A DNA stretch of 64,000 nt from Komagataeibacter sp. FNDCR2 (GCF_021295395.1 NZ_JAIWOU010000001.1:995001-1059000); one strand, 5' to 3'. Positions 1 to 8,718 are shown, counted from the stretch's first letter. The notes: generated by a model not told the origin, from the letters alone. Made by a program: numbers and translations.

Positions 1-920
1 TCATAGACGCCATCCATGAACAGGTTTTCAAGGCGCGTGTATCCCTCGACATTGGACAGATAGACAACAGGAGGGTATGCGGCGGGCGTCCATGACGTTG
101 CGCCGGATGCAGGCACGATCTGGCCCGGTTGCCAGAATGCGATATCGCGTATCTGCGCGCCGCGTGACTGGATATCGTGGACATACACAGGGCTGCTTGT
201 CGTCTCATCAATATCGAACCATGTCCCGGTTGCCGAACTGATTGGACTGGAAGAATAATTTTCCATCCACCCGGAGCCCTGAAGTATGACAGGACACCCA
301 ATATTGATCTGGCTATCGATTACATAATGGCGTGGAAGCAGCCGCACCCTGCCACCGCCCGTTGCGCAGACGGCTGTGACAGCCTTCTGGATCCACGGCG
401 CGTCATCAGTGCCATTGTTCCCTGCTCCCTTGAGGTAATCCGGCACGACCTCATAGAGGGTGGACAGATATCCGGAAATATTGAAGTTCCCAACGGCATC
501 CATAACGCCAAGCTGCGTTCCAGTGCTGCTCAGAAAAGGCAGGGACGTGCCGGATTGTGTGATTTTGATAGCACCCACGGATGCATCCGTGAGAGTCTGT
601 GCCGCTGTCGTGCCCCCGGTAATCGTGGGAGCATTCAGTGCCTGGTTGCTGGACGTTCCGCCACTGATCGCTGGTGTCGTCAGTGTCTGGTTGATGGATG
701 TATCGCCTGACTTGTTGAGCTTGAGCCCCTCTATTGCTGTCGCTCGTGAAATTTCTTCCCCAAGCGCGGCACTGACTGATGCTCCATTGTAGAGCAGCGC
801 AGCCTGCCAGTCCTGCAGTGACGGGACATAATTCTGCGTCCACCGGGCCGGAGAGACCGGTTCGCGGGCCTGCGCGACCATAGGTAGTAGCAGGACCACT
901 GCCATCGCAATGCGTTTCAT
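1..920 (-). CDS. Phage tail spike, pectate-lyase-like fold (partial, C-terminus off window)
   Basis: The frame is open from the ATG at 920 to the window edge, about 306 codons, with no stop. The start overlaps the stop of the upstream adaptor gene as ATGA. Residues 1-18 look like a Sec signal peptide: MKR, then a hydrophobic stretch, ending AQA. Residues about 70-115 hold three imperfect repeats rich in Thr, Gly and Asn. From about residue 165 the sequence (GTDDAPWIQKAV, then a Gly-rich turn and LLPRHYVIDSQINI) resembles the start of a parallel beta-helix of the pectate-lyase/tail-spike kind. The likely role is receptor binding or polysaccharide degradation. A signal peptide on a tail protein is unusual and may be coincidental. 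Confidence 0.75.
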   Translation of the reverse strand, partial: MKRIAMAVVLLLPMVAQAREPVSPARWTQNYVPSLQDWQAALLYNGASVSAALGEEISRATAIEGLKLNKSGDTSINQTLTTPAISGGTSSNQALNAPTITGGTTAAQTLTDASVGAIKITQSGTSLPFLSSTGTQLGVMDAVGNFNISGYLSTLYEVVPDYLKGAGNNGTDDAPWIQKAVTAVCATGGGRVRLLPRHYVIDSQINIGCPVILQGSGWMENYSSSPISSATGTWFDIDETTSSPVYVHDIQSRGAQIRDIAFWQPGQIVPASGATSWTPAAYPPVVYLSNVEGYTRLENLFMDGVY

Positions 921-1876
921 TGTTCGGTCTCTCCTTCGCCAGGGTCGTCACCCAGGGCGATTGCGGCATGGTATGGCCTGCGCCACCCGACAGGTGTTGC
1001 CCCGATGGACAGAATGCCGATGCGGCTGTCGGGCGTGGCCGCAGGGATGTACTGGCTGTCGCGATTTGCAATATCGCGCGGCATGAGGCCAGCGGCAGGA
1101 ACGCCATTGAGCGTATCCGCAGGGGTCAGGTAAGCTGGCGCAGGGCTGGGCATAGCGCTATTGCCGACGATGAAACCGCCGGGGAATGTCTCGTTAACCT
1201 GCCGGATCGGATGCCATTCGTCGCGCAGCGCGGGCATTCCTCGCACCCTGATCCAATCTGGCACGTATTCGGCACTCTGCTGCTCAAGCACCTGATCGGC
1301 CTGCATGGCCTGCTGCAATGCCGCTGCTGCCATGCTGCGCATCTGGGCTGCTATCTCGCCACTTCCGGTTACGGCAATGGCGATTTCCGCCGCCAGCGCC
1401 CACGTGAATGCCTCGCGGAACTGCTGGCGCCAGTTGTCGATTGGCTGGGCGTTGGAGACGTACTGCACCTGCACGCTCGCATGATTGGTGCGGATGACGG
1501 GCCCGGTCGTATCCGTTCCGGCCGTCCCTACCCCTTCGCCAAACGGCAGACCGGTGCGGAATAGCGCATGTTGCGCCTCGCGGTCCATCGGGGGGCGGCG
1601 CGGTGCTATCGCGGGCAGCATCTTGTGCACCGTCACGCAGTCGGCTGGCCGCTGGAACTCGAACTGCCATTGCGGATCCGTGCTGGCCGCGCCGGTTCCG
1701 GTGGCAGTGACGCGACAGAAGCGCCACTGATAGGCCGAGAACAGCGTATCAAGGCACATCTGCCAGAATGCACCGCAGGCGGTTGCCTCAGCCGATCCAT
1801 CCGTCAGGGACGTGATCGTGCTGCGCGTTCCCGCCCGCAACAGTGCCGCGTTGCACAGGTCGATCTGCGTGGTCAC
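917..1876 (-). CDS. Phage head-tail adaptor / tail tubular protein A-like
   Basis: A 319-residue protein directly downstream of the small structural genes. The N-terminal 200 residues have the pattern of podovirus adaptor proteins (T7 gp11/TtpA class): an opening about 'cNAALLRAG', then a conserved 'A..F......LL....W.FC' helix and later a 'REAFTWALAAEIA' helix. The C-terminal third is Pro- and Ala-rich. Adaptors of this class link the portal ring to the tail. Its stop overlaps the tail spike start by four bases, so the two are probably translationally coupled. The family assignment rests on pattern and position. Confidence 0.6.
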   Translation of the reverse strand: MTTQIDLCNAALLRAGTRSTITSLTDGSAEATACGAFWQMCLDTLFSAYQWRFCRVTATGTGAASTDPQWQFEFQRPADCVTVHKMLPAIAPRRPPMDREAQHALFRTGLPFGEGVGTAGTDTTGPVIRTNHASVQVQYVSNAQPIDNWRQQFREAFTWALAAEIAIAVTGSGEIAAQMRSMAAAALQQAMQADQVLEQQSAEYVPDWIRVRGMPALRDEWHPIRQVNETFPGGFIVGNSAMPSPAPAYLTPADTLNGVPAAGLMPRDIANRDSQYIPAATPDSRIGILSIGATPVGWRRPYHAAIALGDDPGEGETEQ

Positions 1877-1886
1877 AGGCTGCGCC

Positions 1887-2105
1887 TTACTGGCCCTGCT
1901 TGTCGATCATCGCAGCGATGAAGCGGGGATCGGACGCGCTGATGCGCTGGCCGACCTGCTTCTGGTATTCTGCCATCTTCTTTTCGGCAGCCGCATCCAG
2001 CGGTTCCAGGTTGGAACTGGGGTTGCCGTCATACGCAATGATGGCCCCTGCTTCCTCGACCTTGCCGCCGATGTAGCTACGGATAAGAACCTTGTATTTC
2101 GCCAT
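1887..2105 (-). CDS. Small phage structural-region protein, unknown function
   Basis: A 72-residue protein beginning MAKYKVLIRSYIGGK. I chose the ATG at 2105, which has an AGG-containing Shine-Dalgarno seven bases upstream. An in-frame GTG at 2117 that overlaps the upstream stop is the alternative. The sequence is charged and probably soluble. Its place between the beta-rich structural protein and the adaptor suggests a virion or head-completion role, but I recognise no family. Confidence 0.6.
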   Translation of the reverse strand: MAKYKVLIRSYIGGKVEEAGAIIAYDGNPSSNLEPLDAAAEKKMAEYQKQVGQRISASDPRFIAAMIDKQGQ

Positions 2106-2113
2106 GGTGCGCC

Positions 2114-2785
2114 TCACGCCACGTAGTTGCGGGGATACGGGACGTTCGCGGGAACATCCAGGTTGATGCCGGCCGTGACTGTGCCCGCGTCAAGCGCTAC
2201 GGACGCCGTGTAGGTCAGCCGCATGTAGCGGTACAGCGTGTTGGAGAACGCTGGCTTGGCACGCACGAGAAACGGCGTACGCTGGGTCAGCCCCGTCAGG
2301 TCGATGCTGGGGAACTCCTCAAGCGTGTCCCAGTCCACCCCGTCCTGCGAAATCTGTACGGCCACGTCCATCGTGGGTTCGGCGGGCGCTGCAATCGTGA
2401 CCGTGGGCGCGGATGTGTATCCCGAACCACCGGCGGTGACCGTAATTCCGGTGACAACGCCGTTTTCCACCGTGGCCGTCGCTGTGGCCCCCGTCCCGCC
2501 GCCACCGGACAGGGTGACCGCTGGGGCGGTGGCATATCCCGAACCACCACTCGAAACGGCAATGGCGGTCACGGCTCCGGCGGTCTCGGTCGCGGTGGCA
2601 GTCGCTCCCGCGCTGTCCGCCACCGGCAGCGTGCCGCATTCGGCAAACACCTTGAACGGCCCAGTCGGGCCGAAATCGCGGTTCTGCGAGAAGTCGATAA
2701 TGTTGGTCGAGGGCGTGGCGACACCTGCCGCAAGGGCGGTCAGGTCCTGCGCGTTGCTGAACAGCAGCAGTCCGTCAATAATCAT
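2114..2785 (-). CDS. Phage structural protein with Gly/Thr-rich beta repeats
   Basis: A 223-residue protein immediately downstream of the capsid gene. Residues about 65-135 contain two copies of a 'GGSGYxxAPxVTxxGGGG.[19 protein letters not shown]' type unit, a Gly/Ala/Thr/Val repeat common in phage fibre and capsid-decoration proteins. The flanking regions look like beta-sandwich sequence, with a '[19 protein letters not shown]' stretch. It may be a capsid decoration or head-fibre protein; the exact role is not determinable. The start at 2785 has an AAGGAAA motif upstream. Confidence 0.65.
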   Translation of the reverse strand: MIIDGLLLFSNAQDLTALAAGVATPSTNIIDFSQNRDFGPTGPFKVFAECGTLPVADSAGATATATETAGAVTAIAVSSGGSGYATAPAVTLSGGGGTGATATATVENGVVTGITVTAGGSGYTSAPTVTIAAPAEPTMDVAVQISQDGVDWDTLEEFPSIDLTGLTQRTPFLVRAKPAFSNTLYRYMRLTYTASVALDAGTVTAGINLDVPANVPYPRNYVA

Positions 2786-2798
2786 CTGGGCGGTTTCC

Positions 2799-3851
2799 TT
2801 ACTGGACCGTTTCTTCGGTGTTCAGGATCTGGTCGCAGGTGCGGATGGGGATGCCACGGAAGGCCGTGACCGGCTTGCCGTCCCATTCCAGCATCTGCAG
2901 CAGCACGTTGGTCTTGTTGAGCGCCTGCAGGTCCAGCGCCGTGCCGAGCGTTCGGTTGACGTAGATGGCCGGACGCCCCCATGACAGCGGCTGTCCGCCC
3001 GTCGCCTGCGTGGCCGTCTGCACGTTGGTGACGCCGCGCGGCATGGTGGGGATCTTGTGCACGGCGGCCACCAGCATCGAAATCAGGTTGGCCGCGCTGT
3101 CGCCGGTCAGGCTATCCACGTCGATGTTGGCGATGCGGACCACGTAACGCCAGTCACGCACGGTCAGGCCGCAATCCCATTTGTAGTGGGACTGGTATGC
3201 CTGATACGGGTTGCCGTTGGCGTCCAGAACCGGCGCATCGGTCGTCACGTCATTGCGCTGCAGTCCGGCAATGCGCCCCTTGGGGAAAATGCCAAACGCT
3301 GTGGTCGGGCCCCAGCAGGTCAGCCACATCGAGGTGTTGCTGGTTCCCCGTCCACCCGCGTCAATCACATTGACGGCGTTTGCGGCCTTTTCCGCGTCCA
3401 CCGTGCTGTAGCGCGGCGCAAGCCCGGTGAAGGCCGGCAGGTCGCTCTGCTCGGTGCCGTAGAACAGCGTGCCCGCCATCTGCTGGTTCATGCCCTCGAT
3501 GAAGGCCATGTCCTCAGACAGGCGGAAGGCGGCCACGTCACCCTCAAGGTTCGCCAGATCCTTATCGACCAGCGAGTAGGTTTCCAGCATACCGCAGCTA
3601 TCAGTGATCTGCGCGGTCGTGCTCTTGGCGCGCGGCACACCGTAGTTGAGCATACGCCATGTGGCGGCCGGCAGGCCTGTGCGCACGGTCGTCTTGTTGC
3701 CCGTGGCGAGGTTGCCCTCCTTCCACAGCATGTCATCAAGGATTTCGTTGGTCTGGGACAGCAGGTTCACGATATCCGCGATCTCGCCGTCCTCGCGCCG
3801 CGCGGCCCAGTCGGCCAGCGTCAGGCAGGTGGTGCTGGAAATGGTTGCCAC
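2799..3851 (-). CDS. Phage major capsid protein (Epsilon15 gp7-like)
   Basis: A 350-residue protein lacking a long N-terminal delta domain. It opens with '[21 protein letters not shown]', then a region rich in Asn/Thr/Trp, and ends with '[18 protein letters not shown]'. Length, the '[18 protein letters not shown]' pattern and position just after a Pro/Glu-rich scaffold gene fit the HK97-fold major capsid proteins of Epsilon15/BPP-1-like phages. It should form the icosahedral shell. The start at 3851 follows the scaffold stop by three bases. Confidence 0.8.
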   Translation of the reverse strand: MATISSTTCLTLADWAARREDGEIADIVNLLSQTNEILDDMLWKEGNLATGNKTTVRTGLPAATWRMLNYGVPRAKSTTAQITDSCGMLETYSLVDKDLANLEGDVAAFRLSEDMAFIEGMNQQMAGTLFYGTEQSDLPAFTGLAPRYSTVDAEKAANAVNVIDAGGRGTSNTSMWLTCWGPTTAFGIFPKGRIAGLQRNDVTTDAPVLDANGNPYQAYQSHYKWDCGLTVRDWRYVVRIANIDVDSLTGDSAANLISMLVAAVHKIPTMPRGVTNVQTATQATGGQPLSWGRPAIYVNRTLGTALDLQALNKTNVLLQMLEWDGKPVTAFRGIPIRTCDQILNTEETVQ

Positions 3852-3854
3852 CGG

Positions 3855-4556
3855 TTATGCTCCTGCTTTTGCCGACTGGCCGTAAAGGCGCTGGGCAATG
3901 TCATCAAAACTGCTGCCACTGCGCTTTTCCGGCGCGGGCTTTCCTTTGTCGGGCGGTTCGGCCAGGCCCATCGCCTTGCCGATCTGCACGAAGGCACGGA
4001 TGACGGTGGGGTTGTTGCCCGCGCCCGTCTCGGTCAGCGCCTGCACAAGATCCTTGCCGCCATAGGACTGGATCACGCGATCGGCCGCTGCCTTGGCTTC
4101 CGGGTTCAGGCCGGTGCCATCGGACAGCGTGCGGTCGGACAGGACTTCCTGCCGCCACTTCATCGCCTGTTCGTGCTGGGCCTGACCGGCCTGTTCAAGC
4201 TGCTGCTGGACGAACTGCAGGCCATGCTGCGTGATGGCGCTGAACTGCTCCTGCGTCAGCCCGGCTTCACGTGCTGCGGCCTCGTAGTCGCCCATCGCCT
4301 TTTCATCGACGCTGAAACCCTCGGGCGGCGTGAATTCGTATTTCTCCGGGACAGCATGCTTTTCAGGCGGCTTTTCCTGTTCGCCGCTTTCCGGCGCGCC
4401 CTCACTGTTCGGGGCTGCACCTTCGGTCGCCGCTGCGCCGGCAGGAGGCTGCGCCTCGGTCGTCGTACTTTCCGCGCCGCCACCCAGAATGGTATCGGTT
4501 GCGCCACCAGTAGGGGCATCAGCAGGCGCAGCAGCGCTTGTGGGTTCATCACTCAT
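3855..4556 (-). CDS. Phage capsid scaffold protein
   Basis: A 233-residue acidic protein. Residues 1-75 are low-complexity Ala/Pro/Thr/Glu. The middle, about 80-150, is a predicted helical region rich in Gln and Glu ('LTQEQFSAITQHGLQFVQQQLEQAG'), and the basic C-terminus ends near 'FDDIAQRLYGQS'. Such composition just before the capsid gene is typical of scaffolds that template procapsid assembly and then leave. The start overlaps the previous stop by eight bases. Confidence 0.7.
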   Translation of the reverse strand: MSDEPTSAAAPADAPTGGATDTILGGGAESTTTEAQPPAGAAATEGAAPNSEGAPESGEQEKPPEKHAVPEKYEFTPPEGFSVDEKAMGDYEAAAREAGLTQEQFSAITQHGLQFVQQQLEQAGQAQHEQAMKWRQEVLSDRTLSDGTGLNPEAKAAADRVIQSYGGKDLVQALTETGAGNNPTVIRAFVQIGKAMGLAEPPDKGKPAPEKRSGSSFDDIAQRLYGQSAKAGA

Positions 4557-4851
4557 CCGCGTTCAGGCTCTCCATGAGGATCTTGCTCAGGATGCCTTCA
4601 CCTGCGTTTGTTAGTACCGTGTGCAGCTTGATGCCGATATCGCGCTGGCCTTCGCGAAATGCCGTTGCCATCGGGTCGCCCGGCACGAATGAGCCGCCCA
4701 TGAACTGCGTCTCGTTCAGGATACGCAGCAGCACGCGCCGGCCGCGCGGGTCGGATGCCACCCATGCAAGGTCAAACTGGTCAGTCGCGGCCCGGGCCTT
4801 GCGCCGCGTGCGCCGTTCGCGAACCTGTTCGGGATCGTGTGGGTCATACAT
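4549..4851 (-). CDS. Bbp19-like phage protein
   Basis: A 100-residue, Arg-rich protein between the portal and scaffold genes. The core 'FDLAWVASDPRGRRVLLRILNE', followed by 'G.SFVPGDPMATAFREGQRDIG', resembles the Bbp19 family found beside the portal in BPP-1-like phages; the function there is not established. The start overlaps the portal stop by one base (TGATG). Part of a 19-bp direct repeat (4605-4623) lies inside this coding region. Confidence 0.7.
   Translation of the reverse strand: MYDPHDPEQVRERRTRRKARAATDQFDLAWVASDPRGRRVLLRILNETQFMGGSFVPGDPMATAFREGQRDIGIKLHTVLTNAGEGILSKILMESLNADE
4605..4623. repeat. 19-bp direct repeat, copy A
   Basis: Plus-strand CGTTTGTTAGTACCGTGTG matches 6798-6816 exactly over 19 bases. 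This copy lies inside the Bbp19-like coding region. Together the copies bracket the portal gene, a 68-residue gene and most of the Bbp19-like gene. It could be a phage regulatory site or a trace of module exchange. Confidence 0.75.
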
Positions 4852-6572
4852 CAGCCCCCTCCCCCGATGCCGGACATGATCGCCTGCAATGCGTTCTGGC
4901 CACCGCCCACGTCCGTGTCGGACAGGTTCTTCGCACCTGCCGCCATCTGCTGGGCCTGTTCGGCTGCGGCCTGCTGCTGCTGGGCATATTCGCGCTGCTG
5001 GCGCATCTGGGCCACGGCCTGCGGGTCACGCATGATCGCCTGATTGATGCTGAGCAGGTTGCCGTAGATGTCTACCGCCTGATCAAGATCCACGTTGTCC
5101 ATCACACTCGGGTCCGCGCTGACCAGTCCGCCACAGAAGCGCACGAACTGTTCAATGCCCGTGGTCTCGGTCGCGCGCTGGGCCTGCGCCAGCACCGAGA
5201 TGTAATTGACCTTGAGCGGCCCGGTGCCCATCTGCTGCGGTCGCACGGGCAACAGCCCGCCACGCTCCATGATGCCCAGCGTCACGTTGATGATCGGGTT
5301 CAGGGCCTCGTTGTGGAACCGCTCCAGCACCGGGCCGAGGGCCAGCAGCTTTTCCTGCTGGCGCACGTTGATCTCGGCCGCCGTGGGTGGCTGTGCCTGA
5401 TCCATCTGGCTGACCATCAGGATCAGGTCATTCTTCAACGTGACGCGGATGGCCTCCTGAAATGCCTGGATGCGCTCGACCAGCGGCGCGATGTTGGGGC
5501 TGGTCTGGTACACCGGTCGCAGGCCAGCGCCATTTCCCATGGCGTTCAGCCCGGGAATGAAGTTGATACCGTTGGGGATAAGGCTGACCAGCCCGTTCTG
5601 CATCGCGGCATCGGCCTGCATCGGGGGGCGTGCGAACTTGTCCACCACTTCCGCGCATCGAAGCTGGGCAAGCTGCAGCGATTTCACATCGCCCAGCGCG
5701 TCCTCGGCAGGACCATGGCCATACGCGTCGTTGGATACGGCATGCCAGCGCGGGCAGATGAACGGCTTGTCGGGATAGCCCTCGACGCGCAGCACCGGTA
5801 CGCTGGGATTGCCGTATTCGTAATACACACCGATATAGGGCGCGCCCCGCCAGCCGATCGCGCCGGGAACGCGGTCGAGGTTGGGCATTATGGCATGCAC
5901 GACCGGGATTTCGCGTGTCAGCATGCGGCTGTCATACAGGCCCTGCACCGTGGGAGAGCAGTTCTCGTATCCGAACTTGCTGACCACCTGCCTGACGTTC
6001 TGCACATACTCGCGCACAAGCGTGTCGATCTCCATCCGCGCGTTCTGCATGATGAAGTATTCGCCAGCCGTGAGCGGGTAGAACCGCACCACATCCTCGT
6101 AATCCTGCTGGATGATGACAGCGCCCGTGCCGAAGCCTGCTATTTCCTCGTAAAGCTGGGCCATGGCGTTGTAGAAATTTCCGGTGGCGAACACGCGCTG
6201 CAGCCGCTTCTGTACGATGGCCAGCCACAGCTTTACGTCCGGGTCATCATTCAACTGGTCATTGTTGGTGGAAAGCTGGAACCAGTCACGCGCCGGGCTG
6301 GTGATGCCGGCCATCAGGAACGCTGCCAGATCCCCCACGCACTTGGTGGCCGTGCGGTCCACTATCTGCGTGCCCTTGGGCAGGCCGCGTGATCCCTGGT
6401 TGGGAAGCAGGTTGTTATACCGCCCCCGCGTGGGCATGATGTACCAAGTAATCTCACGCCATGTTTCCCGCCACGATGAGCGGTCCATGCGCATGAGAAC
6501 GATCAGGCGGTCTATCTCATCACGGGTTTTCTGCTCGGGACTGGTATCGTCAGACGGTGCCGCGCGCGCCAT
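4851..6572 (-). CDS. Phage portal (head-to-tail connector) protein
   Basis: A 573-residue protein of the podovirus 'head-to-tail connecting' family. Recognisable parts are 'SSWRETWREITWYIMPTRGRY' near the N-terminus, then 'IVDRTATKCVGDLAAFLMAGITSPARDWF'. The crown region is 'AGFGTGAVIIQQDYED' with 'RFYPLTAGEYFI', and the C-terminal stretch is Gln-rich. It should form the dodecameric DNA channel that docks the terminase and tail. I chose the ATG at 6572, with AGGTGG five bases upstream, over a GTG at 6581 that lacks a good ribosome site. Confidence 0.85.
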   Translation of the reverse strand: MARAAPSDDTSPEQKTRDEIDRLIVLMRMDRSSWRETWREITWYIMPTRGRYNNLLPNQGSRGLPKGTQIVDRTATKCVGDLAAFLMAGITSPARDWFQLSTNNDQLNDDPDVKLWLAIVQKRLQRVFATGNFYNAMAQLYEEIAGFGTGAVIIQQDYEDVVRFYPLTAGEYFIMQNARMEIDTLVREYVQNVRQVVSKFGYENCSPTVQGLYDSRMLTREIPVVHAIMPNLDRVPGAIGWRGAPYIGVYYEYGNPSVPVLRVEGYPDKPFICPRWHAVSNDAYGHGPAEDALGDVKSLQLAQLRCAEVVDKFARPPMQADAAMQNGLVSLIPNGINFIPGLNAMGNGAGLRPVYQTSPNIAPLVERIQAFQEAIRVTLKNDLILMVSQMDQAQPPTAAEINVRQQEKLLALGPVLERFHNEALNPIINVTLGIMERGGLLPVRPQQMGTGPLKVNYISVLAQAQRATETTGIEQFVRFCGGLVSADPSVMDNVDLDQAVDIYGNLLSINQAIMRDPQAVAQMRQQREYAQQQQAAAEQAQQMAAGAKNLSDTDVGGGQNALQAIMSGIGGGG

Positions 6573-6573
6573 G

Positions 6574-6780
6574 TCAGCCACCTAGCAATGTCTTGGGGGC
6601 GTTGGTGGCGGTCTGGCTCAGGCCGGAGGGCCCGGTCAGCATGGTTGACCCCATACCGCCCGCCATGCGCGCGGCCTGCGTGGTCGAGTTCTGCAGCCCT
6701 TGGACAGTATTGTTCACCGTCTGGCCCGCCATCGGTGCGGGCGTCGGGGTTACCACCTTCGGAGATTTGAAAATGCCCAT
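6574..6780 (-). CDS. Small phage protein upstream of portal, unknown function
   Basis: A 68-residue, Thr/Ala/Gly/Met-rich protein beginning MGIFKSPKVV and ending 'NAPKTLLGG'. Small Pro- and Ala-rich proteins of this type often sit just before podovirus portal genes; their function is not established. The stop lies one base from the portal ATG. The upstream spacer (6781-6819) contains copy B of a 19-bp repeat. Confidence 0.6.
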   Translation of the reverse strand: MGIFKSPKVVTPTPAPMAGQTVNNTVQGLQNSTTQAARMAGGMGSTMLTGPSGLSQTATNAPKTLLGG

Positions 6781-6797
6781 GACAGCCCTGTGCGGGC

Positions 6798-6816
6798 CGT
6801 TTGTTAGTACCGTGTG
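6798..6816. repeat. 19-bp direct repeat, copy B
   Basis: An exact match to 4605-4623, here in the 39-bp spacer between the terminase gene and the small pre-portal gene. On the minus strand it reads CACACGGTACTAACAAACG and lies about 18 bases upstream of the ATG at 6780, a position that could suit a regulatory site. Confidence 0.75.
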
Positions 6817-6819
6817 GTA

Positions 6820-7554
6820 TCAGGCGTATGGATCGTAGTCGCCCTGCACCGATGACCTGAAACCACCCTTCTCCAGATAGTTCGGCATGACCATCTCGAT
6901 GCTGGGCAGCATCACGACCAGGTAGCGCGTGGCATCCATGAGATGGTCGTTCTTCTTGACGATCTTACCATGGTCATCGCGCCGGTAGATGCGATATTCA
7001 GCCAGCCATGACTGCTGCGTGCTGAACACCTTGAGCCGACCGGACGACATTCGGTCCAGCACTTCCATGATCCCGGCTTCCACACCGTTCTTCGCCGGGA
7101 CCAATGTCAGTCCAAGGTCGATATAGTTCTGAAAAATCTGCTGACCATCCTTCTGGCCACGCCCGCGTGATGCCGGGTCTATGGTGCCATTCATCCACGC
7201 ACCACGCGCCTTGATGGCCTCGGCATGCACGGCAGGCTCTGCCTGCCCGCGGTAATGTTCGCTGTAGAGGTATAGGGTATCACTGTCCCGATCATGCGCA
7301 CCCCATATGGCTGCCGTCCGGTTCCAACCTACATCCAGTGCATAGGCGCGCGGCCAGAACGTGGGGATATCGAACGGAGCGCATACGATGTCGCTTTCCG
7401 GAACTGGATAGATGGCACCTGACCCGAGTTGTGGCACTCCCTTGGACCGCGCATCGCGCTGATACGGTGGCAGATCGCGCAGCAGGTCCGCCTTCTGTTC
7501 CGCACTCAGATGCGGCACGTCATCCCACGTGCAGGTGCCTACCCAACGGCTCAA
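6820..7554 (-). CDS. Terminase large subunit, C-terminal nuclease half (split by frameshift)
   Basis: A 244-residue frame beginning at a TTG at 7554, four bases before the end of the ATPase half. It carries the RNase H-like packaging nuclease: 'YALDVGWNRTAAIW' with the first metal-binding Asp near residue 73, and 'NDHLMDATRYLV' with a later Asp. Known Epsilon15-like terminases are single proteins of about 490 residues. The two halves together span 1,481 bases, one short of a whole number of codons. A single extra base near 7553-7555 would join them without a gap. No Shine-Dalgarno was seen for this half, so it is probably not made efficiently unless a -1 shift occurs. Confidence 0.8.
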   Translation of the reverse strand: MSRWVGTCTWDDVPHLSAEQKADLLRDLPPYQRDARSKGVPQLGSGAIYPVPESDIVCAPFDIPTFWPRAYALDVGWNRTAAIWGAHDRDSDTLYLYSEHYRGQAEPAVHAEAIKARGAWMNGTIDPASRGRGQKDGQQIFQNYIDLGLTLVPAKNGVEAGIMEVLDRMSSGRLKVFSTQQSWLAEYRIYRRDDHGKIVKKNDHLMDATRYLVVMLPSIEMVMPNYLEKGGFRSSVQGDYDPYA

Positions 7555-8300
7555 TCTTCACTCTCCGGCATCTTGCCATCCTCAAGGAACGACATGACCA
7601 CATCAGACATGCCTTCCAACGGTGTAAAGGTCATGATCACCATGCCATCCGTGGTCATGGTCCGGATCAGGGCCTCGGTATAGACATCCATCGGCGGTTC
7701 TTCATCGAGCCACACAAGATCCTGTTCGGTACCCTCAAAACTTCCGCGCCCCTGCTGGTACGCCTTCATGCCCAGCACGGACCATCCGCCTGACTGGTGC
7801 CGGACCTGGATGGTATCGGCAAGATCGGCAACGCCCTGTTTCCACGTCACGCTGCCTATGTCATCGCCCGGCACCAATCCGGTCCCACTGAACTGCTTGG
7901 ACTGCCCATTGCGCGACACACTTCCGAACAGCTTGGCCTGAATAATGTCGCGCGTCGTCTCGTTGGTCTTGCCCGCCGCCCACGCACGTATGGGGCGGTC
8001 AAACCGCCTGCCCTCCCACCAGTGCGGGTAACGTCCGGTCAGGTGTAGGGCAGTTTCATAGCCGCCCATCCCTTCCGTCTTGCCAACACGGTTGGCGGCC
8101 AGCATCAGCCGCTCGCGGTCCTTGAGCCCTGCACGGAAAAAGGCCATATGCTTCGGGTAGAGTTCCCGCCGCAATGGCCCATGATCCGGATAATAGGTAA
8201 ACAGCTTGCGGCGCGACTGGCGATACCGCTTCTCCTCAAGGATCGCCAGCATCTCACGCTTTTCGTCCGCGCTGAGCAGGTCAAGATTGATCGCCACCAC
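7551..8300 (-). CDS. Terminase large subunit, N-terminal ATPase half (split by frameshift)
   Basis: A 249-residue frame with the packaging ATPase: Walker A 'AANRVGKTEG' near residue 70 and Walker B 'DLVWLDEEPP' near residue 195, then 'MIMTFTPLEG', the coupling motif. It starts at GTG 8300 (or GTG 8297) inside the end of the small-subunit gene. The frame stops at 7551 just where homologues continue into the nuclease domain. With both halves separate, DNA packaging is probably lost, unless the base is a sequencing error or the site is recoded. Confidence 0.85.
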   Translation of the reverse strand: MVAINLDLLSADEKREMLAILEEKRYRQSRRKLFTYYPDHGPLRRELYPKHMAFFRAGLKDRERLMLAANRVGKTEGMGGYETALHLTGRYPHWWEGRRFDRPIRAWAAGKTNETTRDIIQAKLFGSVSRNGQSKQFSGTGLVPGDDIGSVTWKQGVADLADTIQVRHQSGGWSVLGMKAYQQGRGSFEGTEQDLVWLDEEPPMDVYTEALIRTMTTDGMVIMTFTPLEGMSDVVMSFLEDGKMPESED

Positions 8301-8718
8301 CCGCCTGCGCCATCAGCGCCTTGAGGCGCTTATCAAGCTGGTCATCCGGAACATCCGTCATGGCGACCTCACCAGAATGCTCAAGGTTGATTTTGTCACC
8401 ATACTGTTTGGGCAGCAGTTTGGACAGGATCCATTTGCGCGCATCCACACGAACGCGGGCGGCTGACGCACTGTCGCTGTCGCGTGCCGTATCTGCAATC
8501 TCGATGATCTCATCCGCGTGTTTCTCAAGGCCACGTTCGCGCGCGCGCGCGTATCTCGCTGCAAAGCCATCGTGGTCAGTCTGGACCCAATGCCTCACCG
8601 CGCCTTGAGAAGGCATGCCTTCCAACGCACAGATTGCAGACAGACCTTCACCGTCTTCCAGACGCTCAAGGATTTCCTCAGCAATCTCCGGCGTATAAAG
8701 GCGATGCTTCGGCGCCAT
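8281..8718 (-). CDS. Terminase small subunit
   Basis: A 145-residue protein with an N-terminal helix-turn-helix ('TPEIAEEILERLEDGEGLSAICALEGMPSQGAVRHWVQ') that should bind the packaging start site. A helical region ends with 'RKWILSKLLPKQYGDKINLEHSG', a pattern typical of phage small terminases that select concatemer DNA and hand it to the large subunit. Its end overlaps the large-subunit start by 20 bases. Confidence 0.85.
   Translation of the reverse strand: MAPKHRLYTPEIAEEILERLEDGEGLSAICALEGMPSQGAVRHWVQTDHDGFAARYARARERGLEKHADEIIEIADTARDSDSASAARVRVDARKWILSKLLPKQYGDKINLEHSGEVAMTDVPDDQLDKRLKALMAQAGGGDQS

Noticed and set aside
451-1107. A 218-codon minus-strand frame overlapping the tail spike
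   Set aside because: Another frame on the same strand gives a coherent spike protein with an ATGA overlap; this one is a mixture of Ser/Arg/Cys-rich sequence.
3057-6392. Long plus-strand frames across the capsid, scaffold and portal genes
   Set aside because: Both are antisense to recognised phage structural genes and have shadow-type composition.
8538-8552. GC dinucleotide run
   Set aside because: A short simple repeat inside the small terminase coding region; the frame is intact and the run is expected in GC-rich DNA.
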